From Bathymodiolus brooksi (Eukaryota; Mollusca; Bivalvia; Mytilida; Modiolidae), in contig OY804586.1 of assembly GCA_963680875.1 (NCBI GenBank), positions 56,640,203-56,704,202 of the forward strand: a stretch of 64,000 nt of DNA, in the 5' to 3' direction. The notes below the pieces were generated by a model. It saw only the letters and a list, made by a program, of their open reading frames with translations, was not told the origin of the DNA and did not search any database. Numbering within the stretch: position 1 is the first letter of the stretch; each line of letters opens with the position of its first letter. Shown one piece after another: positions 57,301-64,000 of this stretch. The position numbers and the translations under genes were made by a program.

Positions 57301-60300
57301 TTAATTGTATTTGAAGAGTGACAATTTTTATTTAATTGTATTGGATGAGTGACTATTTTTATTTAATTGTATTGGAGGAGTGACAATTTTTACTTAATTG
57401 TATTGAATAAGTGACAATTTTTATTTACTTGCATTGGAGGAGTGACAATTTTTATTTAATTGTATTCGAGGAGTGACAATTTTTACTTAATTGTATTGGA
57501 GGATTGACAATTTTTATTTAATTGTATTGGAGGAGTGACCATTTTTATTTAATTGTATTGGAGTGACAATTGTTATTTAATTGTATTGGAGGAGTGACAA
57601 TTTTTATTTAATTGTATTGGAGGAGTGACCATTTATATTTAATTGTATTGGAGGAGTGACAATTGTTATTTAATTGTATTGGAGGAGTGACCATTTTTAT
57701 TTAATTGTATTGGAGGAGTGACAATTGTTATTTAATTGTATTGGAGGAGTGACAATTTTTATTTTATTGTATTGGAGGAGTGACAACTTTTATTTAATTG
57801 TATTGGAGGATTGACAATTTTTATTTAATTGTATTGGAGGAGTGACAATTTTTTTTTTATTATATTGGAGGAGTGACTATTTTTATTTAATTGTATTGGA
57901 GGAGTGACAATTTTTATTTAATTGTATTTGAAGAGTGACAATTTTTATTTAATTGTATTGGAGGAGTGACTATTTTTATTTAATTGTATTGGAGGAGTGA
58001 CAATTTTTACTTAATTGTATTGAATAAGTGACAATTTTTATTTACTTGCATTGGAGGAGTGACAATTTTTATTTAATTGTATTCGAGGAGTGACAATTTT
58101 TACTTAATTGTATTGGAGGATTGACTATTTTTACCTAATTGTATTGGAGGATTGACAATTTTTATTTAATTGTATTGGAGGAGTGACCATTTTTATTTAA
58201 TTGTATTGGAGGAGTGACAATTGTTATTCAATTGTATTGGAGGAGTGACAATTTTTATTTTATTATATTGGAGGAGTGACAACTTTTATTTAATTGTATT
58301 GGAGGAGTGACAATTTTTATCTAATTGTATTGGAGGAGTGATAATTGTTATTCAATTGTATTGGAGGAGTGACAATTTTTATTTTATTATATTGGAGGAG
58401 TGACAATTTCTATTGTATTGGAGGATTGACAATATATATTTATTTGTATTGGAGGAGTGACCATTTTTATTGTATTGGAGGATTGACAATTTTTATTTAA
58501 TTGTATTGGAGGAGTGACAATTTTTATTTAATTGTATTGGAAGAGTGACAATTTGTATTTAATTGTATTGGAAGAGTGACATTTTTTATTTAATTGTATT
58601 GGAGGAGTGACTATTTTTATTTAATTGTATTGGAGGAGTGACAATTATTATTTAATTGTATTGGACGAGTGACTATTTTTATTTAATTGTATTGGAGGAG
58701 TGACAGTTTTTATTCAATTGTATTGGAGGAGTGACCATCTTAATTGTATTGGAGGATTGACAATTTTTATTTCATAGTATTGGAGGAGTGAACATTTTTA
58801 TTTAATTGTATTGGAGGAGTGACAATTTTTATTTAATCATATTGGAGGAGTGACAATTTTTATTTAATTGTATTGGACGAGTGACTATTTTTATTTAATT
58901 GTATTGGAGGAGTGACAATTGTTATTTAATTGTATTGGAGGAGTGACAATTTTATTTTATTATATTGGAGGAGTGACGATTTTTATTTAATTGTTTTAGA
59001 GGAGTGACAATTTTTATTTAATTGTATTGGAGGAGTGACCATTTTTATTTAATTGTATTGGAGGAGTGACAATTGTTATTTAATTGTATTGGAGGAGTGA
59101 CCATTTTTATTTAATTGTATTGGAGGAGTGACAATTGTTATTTAATTGTATTGGAGGAGTGACAATTTTTATTTTATTGTATTGGAGGAGTGACAACTTT
59201 TACTTAATTGTATTGGAGGATTGACAATTTTTATTTAATTGTATTGGAGGAGTGACAATTTTTTTTTTTTTATATTGGAGGAGTGACTATTTTTATTTAA
59301 TTGTATTGGAGGAGTGACAATTTTTATTTAATTGTATTGGAGGAGTGACCATTTTTATTTAATTGTATTTGAGGAGTGACAATTTTTATTTAATTGTATT
59401 GGAGGAGTGACTATTTTTATTTAATTGTATTGGAGGAGTGACAATTTTTACTTAATTGTATTGAATAAGTGACAATTTTTATTTACTTGCATTGGAGGAG
59501 TGACAATTTTTTTTTTATAGTATTGGAGGAGTGACAACTTTTATTTAATTGTATTGGAGGATTGACAATTTTTATTTAATTGTATTGGAGGAGTGACAAT
59601 TTTTTTTTTTTATATTGGAGGAGTGACTATTTTTATTTAATTGTATTGGAGGAGTGACAATTTTTATTTAATTGTGTTGGAGGAGTGACAATTTTTATTT
59701 AATTGTATTTGAGGAGTGACAATTTTTATTTAATTGTATTGGAGGAGTGACTATTTTTATTTAATTGTATTGGAGGAGTGACAATTTTTACTTAATTGTA
59801 TTGAATAAGTGACAATTTTTATTTACTTGCATTGGAGGAGTGACAATTTTTATTTAATTGTATTCGAGGAGTGACAATTTTTACTTAATTGTATTGGAGG
59901 ATTGACTATTATTACCTAATTGTATTGGAGGATTGACAATTTTTATTTAATTGTATTGGAGGAGTGACAATTGTTATTTTATTGTATTGGAGGAGTGACA
60001 ACTTTTCTTTAATTGTATTGGAGGATTGACAATTTTTATTTAATTGTATTGGAGGAGTGACAATTTTTTTTTTATTATATTGGAGGAGTGACTATTTTTA
60101 TTTAATTGTATTGGAGGAGTGACAATTTTTATTTAATTGTATTGGAGGAGTGACAATTTTTATTTAATTGTATTTGAAGAGTGACAATTTTTATTTAATT
60201 GTATTGGATGAGTGACTATTTTTATTTAATTGTATTGGAGGAGTGACAATTTTTACTTAATTGTATTGAATAAGTGACAATTTTTATTTACTTGCATTGG

Positions 60301-63300
60301 AGGAGTGACAATTTTTATTTAATTGTATTCGAGGAGTGACAATTTTTACTTAATTGTATTGGAGGATTGACAATTTTTATTTAATTGTATTGGAGGAGTG
60401 ACCATTTTTATTTAATTGTATTGGAGTGACAATTGTTATTTAATTGTATTGGAGGAGTGACAATTTTTATCTTATTGTATTGGAGGAGTGACAACTTTTA
60501 TTTAATTGTATTGGAGGATTGACAATTTTTATTTAATTGTATTGGAGGAGTGACAATTTTTTTTTATTATATTGGAGGAGTGACGATTTTTATTTAATTG
60601 TTTTAGAGGAGTGACAATTTTTATTTAATTGTATTGGAGGAGTGACCATTTTTATTTAATTGTATTGGAGGAGTGACAATTGTTATTTAATTGTATTGGA
60701 GGAGTGACCATTTTTATTTAATTGTATTGGAGGAGTGACAATTGTTATTTAATTGTATTGGAGGAGTGACAATTTTTATTTTATTGTATTGGAGGAGTGA
60801 CAACTTTTATTTAATTGTATTGGAGGATTGACAATTTTTATTTAATTGTATTGGAGGAGTGACAATTTTTTTTTTATTATATTGGAGGAGTGACTATTTT
60901 TATTTAATTGTATTGGAGGAGTGACAATTTTTATTTAATTGTATTGGAGGAGTGACAATTTTTATTTAATTGTATTTGAAGAGTGACAATTTTTATTTAA
61001 TTGTATTGGAGGAGTGACTATTTTTATTTAATTGTATTGGAGGAGTGACAATTTTTACTTAATTGTATTGAATAAGTGACAATTTTTATTTACTTGCATT
61101 GGAGGAGTGACAATTTTTATTTAATTGTATTCGAGGAGTGACAATTTTTACTTAATTGTATTGGAGGATTGACTATTTTTACCTAATTGTATTGGAGGAT
61201 TGACAATTTTTATTTAATTGTATTGGAGGAGTGACCATTTTTATTTAATTGTATTGGAGGAGTGACAATTGTTATTCAATTGTATTGGAGGAGTGACAAT
61301 TTTTATTTTATTATATTGGATGAGTGACAACTTTTATTTAATTGTATTGGAGGAGTGACAATTTTTATCTAATTGTATTGGAGGAGTGATAATTGTTATT
61401 CAATTGTATTGGAGGAGTGACAATTTTTATTTTATTATATTGGAGGAGTGACAATTTCTATTGTATTGGAGGATTGACAATATATATTTATTTGTATTGG
61501 AGGAGTGACCATTTTTATTGTATTGGAGGATTGACAATTTTTATTTAATTGTATTGGAGGAGTGACCATTTTTATTTAATTGTATTGGAAGAGTGACAAT
61601 TTGTATTTAATTGTATTGGAAGAGTGACATTTTTTATTTAATTGTATTGGAGGAGTGACTATTTTTATTTAATTGTATTGGAGGAGTGACAATTATTATT
61701 TAATTGTATTGGACGAGTGACTATTTTTATTTAATTGTATTGGAGGAGTGACAATTTTTATTTAATTGTATTGGAGGAGTGACAATTTTTTTTTTTTTAT
61801 ATTGGAGGAGTGACTATTTTTATTTAATTGTATTGGAGGAGTGACAATTTTTATTTAATTGTATTGGAGGAGTGACCATTTTTATTTAATTGTATTTGAG
61901 GAGTGACAATTTTTATTTAATTGTATTGGAGGAGTGACTATTTTTATTTAATTGTATTGGAGGAGTGACAATTTTTACTTAATTGTATTGAATAAGTGAC
62001 AATTTTTATTTACTTGCATTGGAGGAGTGACAATTTTTTTTTTATAGTATTGGAGGAGTGACAACTTTTATTTAATTGTATTGGAGGATTGACAATTTTT
62101 ATTTAATTGTATTGGAGGAGTGACAATTTTTTTTTTTTATATTGGAGGAGTGACTATTTTTATTTAATTGTATTGGAGGAGTGACAATTTTTATTTAATT
62201 GTGTTGGAGGAGTGACAATTTTTATTTAATTGTATTTGAGGAGTGACAATTTTTATTTAATTGTATTGGAGGAGTGACTATTTTTATTTAATTGTATTGG
62301 AGGAGTGACAATTTTTACTTAATTGTATTGAATAAGTGACAATTTTTATTTACTTGCATTGGAGGAGTGACAATTTTTATTTAATTGTATTCGAGGAGTG
62401 ACAATTTTTACTTAATTGTATTGGAGGATTGACTATTATTACCTAATTGTATTGGAGGATTGACAATTTTTATTTAATTGTATTGGAGGAGTGACAATTG
62501 TTATTTTATTGTATTGGAGGAGTGACAACTTTTATTTAATTGTATTGGAGGATTGACAATTTTTATTTAATTGTATTGGAGGAGTGACAATTTTTTTTTT
62601 ATTATATTGGAGGAGTGACTATTTTTATTTAATTGTATTGGAGGAGTGACAATTTTTATTTAATTGTATTGGAGGAGTGACAATTTTTATTTAATTGTAT
62701 TTGAAGAGTGACAATTTTTATTTAATTGTATTGGATGAGTGACTATTTTTATTTAATTGTATTGGAGGAGTGACAATTTTTACTTAATTGTATTGAATAA
62801 GTGACAATTTTTATTTACTTGCATTGGAGGAGTGACAATTTTTATTTAATTGTATTCGAGGAGTGACAATTTTTACTTAATTGTATTGGAGGATTGACAA
62901 TTTTTATTTAATTGTATTGGAGGAGTGACCATTTTTATTTAATTGTATTGGAGTGACAATTGTTATTTAATTGTATTGGAGGAGTGACAATTTTTATTTA
63001 ATTGTATTGGAGGAGTGACCATTTTTATTTAATTGTATTGGAGGAGTGACAATTGTTATTTAATTGTATTGGAGGAGTGACCATTTTTATTTAATTGTAT
63101 TGGAGGAGTGACAATTGTTATTTAATTGTATTGGAGGAGTGACAATTTTTATTTTATTGTATTGGAGGAGTGACAACTTTTATTTAATTGTATTGGAGGA
63201 TTGACAATTTTTATTTAATTGTATTGGAGGAGTGACAATTTTTTTTTTATTATATTGGAGGAGTGACTATTTTTATTTAATTGTATTGGAGGAGTGACAA

Positions 63301-64000
63301 TTTTTATTTAATTGTATTTGAAGAGTGACAATTTTTATTTAATTGTATTGGAGGAGTGACTATTTTTATTTAATTGTATTGGAGGAGTGACAATTTTTAC
63401 TTAATTGTATTGAATAAGTGACAATTTTTATTTACTTGCATTGGAGGAGTGACAATTTTTATTTAATTGTATTCGAGGAGTGACAATTTTTACTTAATTG
63501 TATTGGAGGATTGACTATTTTTACCTAATTGTATTGGAGGATTGACAATTTTTATTTAATTGTATTGGAGGAGTGACCATTTTTATTTAATTGTATTGGA
63601 GGAGTGACAATTGTTATTCAATTGTATTGGAGGAGTGACAATTTTTATTTTATTATATTGGAGGAGTGACAACTTTTATTTAATTGTATTGGAGGAGTGA
63701 CAATTTTTATCTAATTGTATTGGAGGAGTGATAATTGTTATTCAATTGTATTGGAGGAGTGACAATTTTTATTTTATTATATTGGAGGAGTGACAATTTC
63801 TATTGTATTGGAGGATTGACAATATATATTTATTTGTATTGGAGGAGTGACCATTTTTATTGTATTGGAGGATTGACAATTTTTATTTAATTGTATTGGA
63901 GGAGTGACAATTTTTATTTAATTGTATTGGAAGAGTGACAATTTGTATTTAATTGTATTGGAAGAGTGACATTTTTTATTTAATTGTATTGGAGGAGTGA
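45340..64000. repeat. AT-rich 31-bp satellite array, runs off the window
   Basis: About 600 copies of a 31-bp unit, TTGGAGGAGTGACAATTTTT ATTTAATTGTA, with variants such as GACCA, GACTA, ATTGAATAAGTGAC, TTTTAGAGGAG and shortened units. Variant order recurs over long distances: shifts of 1691 (53311/55002), 1887 (49698/51585), 2222 (46340/48562), 5390 (57560/62950), 5421 (55002/60423) and 12948 (45621/58569). The left end starts abruptly with diverged units at 45340-45500. No gene or unrelated insertion was seen within it. Confidence 0.95.

Noticed and set aside
45340..64000. CRISPR array
   Set aside because: 31-bp units adjoin with no unique spacers and the rest of the window is plainly animal DNA.

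Overview
This is eukaryotic, animal-type DNA: AT-rich, poor in genes, crowded with transposons and tandem repeats, with one split gene visible. The repeat repertoire (tRNA-derived SINEs of two types, stem-loop-tailed repeats ending in GACGGACGGAC-like motifs, CR1/Jockey-like and L1/Tx1-like LINEs, PIF1-like helicase genes) together with a short immunoglobulin-superfamily receptor gene points to a mollusc, most likely a bivalve. That assignment is inference; the species cannot be read from the window.

Layout. 1-11 kb: SINE copies, stem-loop-tailed repeats and modules carrying GTCCGAC motifs, with candidate 3' exons of a minus-strand receptor gene at 5.4-9.0 kb. 11.3-24 kb: a transposon nest. 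One minus-strand L1/Tx1-like LINE (about 23.88 to 12.0 kb) was split by a 1.8 kb inverted-repeat element (13118-14912) and by a 6.2 kb element (15930-22167). The LINE reading rejoins almost perfectly when both are removed with their target duplications. The 6.2 kb element contains a 2.77 kb element with inverted repeats of about 325 bp and a PIF1-like helicase reading frame. The 1.8 kb element contains a 626 bp element, which contains a 298 bp MITE. 24.7-25.9 kb: an internally deleted second LINE. 26.2 kb: second copy of a TAA-flanked MITE whose first copy is at 11.3 kb. 28-31.5 kb: LINE tail, tRNA-like SINE, stem-loop-tailed repeat, zinc-finger pseudogene fragment. 33.7-37.3 kb: a nearly complete CR1/Jockey-like LINE with a 2A-like motif and a PHD-like finger ahead of endonuclease and reverse transcriptase, broken by two stops and a frameshift.

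38.7-64 kb is mostly tandem repeat: a 31-bp minisatellite with a 400-bp higher-order repeat (38.76-40.18 kb), a 42-bp minisatellite (42.7-44.96 kb), and an AT-rich 31-bp satellite from 45.34 kb to the window edge with several layers of long duplications. Between them lie two convincing minus-strand exons of a secreted or membrane immunoglobulin-domain protein: a signal-peptide exon (45009-45108) and a phase 1-1 Ig exon (41487-41795). The 42-bp array and a 56-bp-arm hairpin lie in the intron between them. Candidate transmembrane and cytoplasmic exons lie more than 32 kb further down the same strand, so most of the window may be a transposon-filled intron of this gene.

The parts most likely to be new are the helicase-bearing inverted-repeat element and its small relative with the same ends and 7-bp target duplications, the nested insertion history, the Ig receptor gene model, and the layered satellite.
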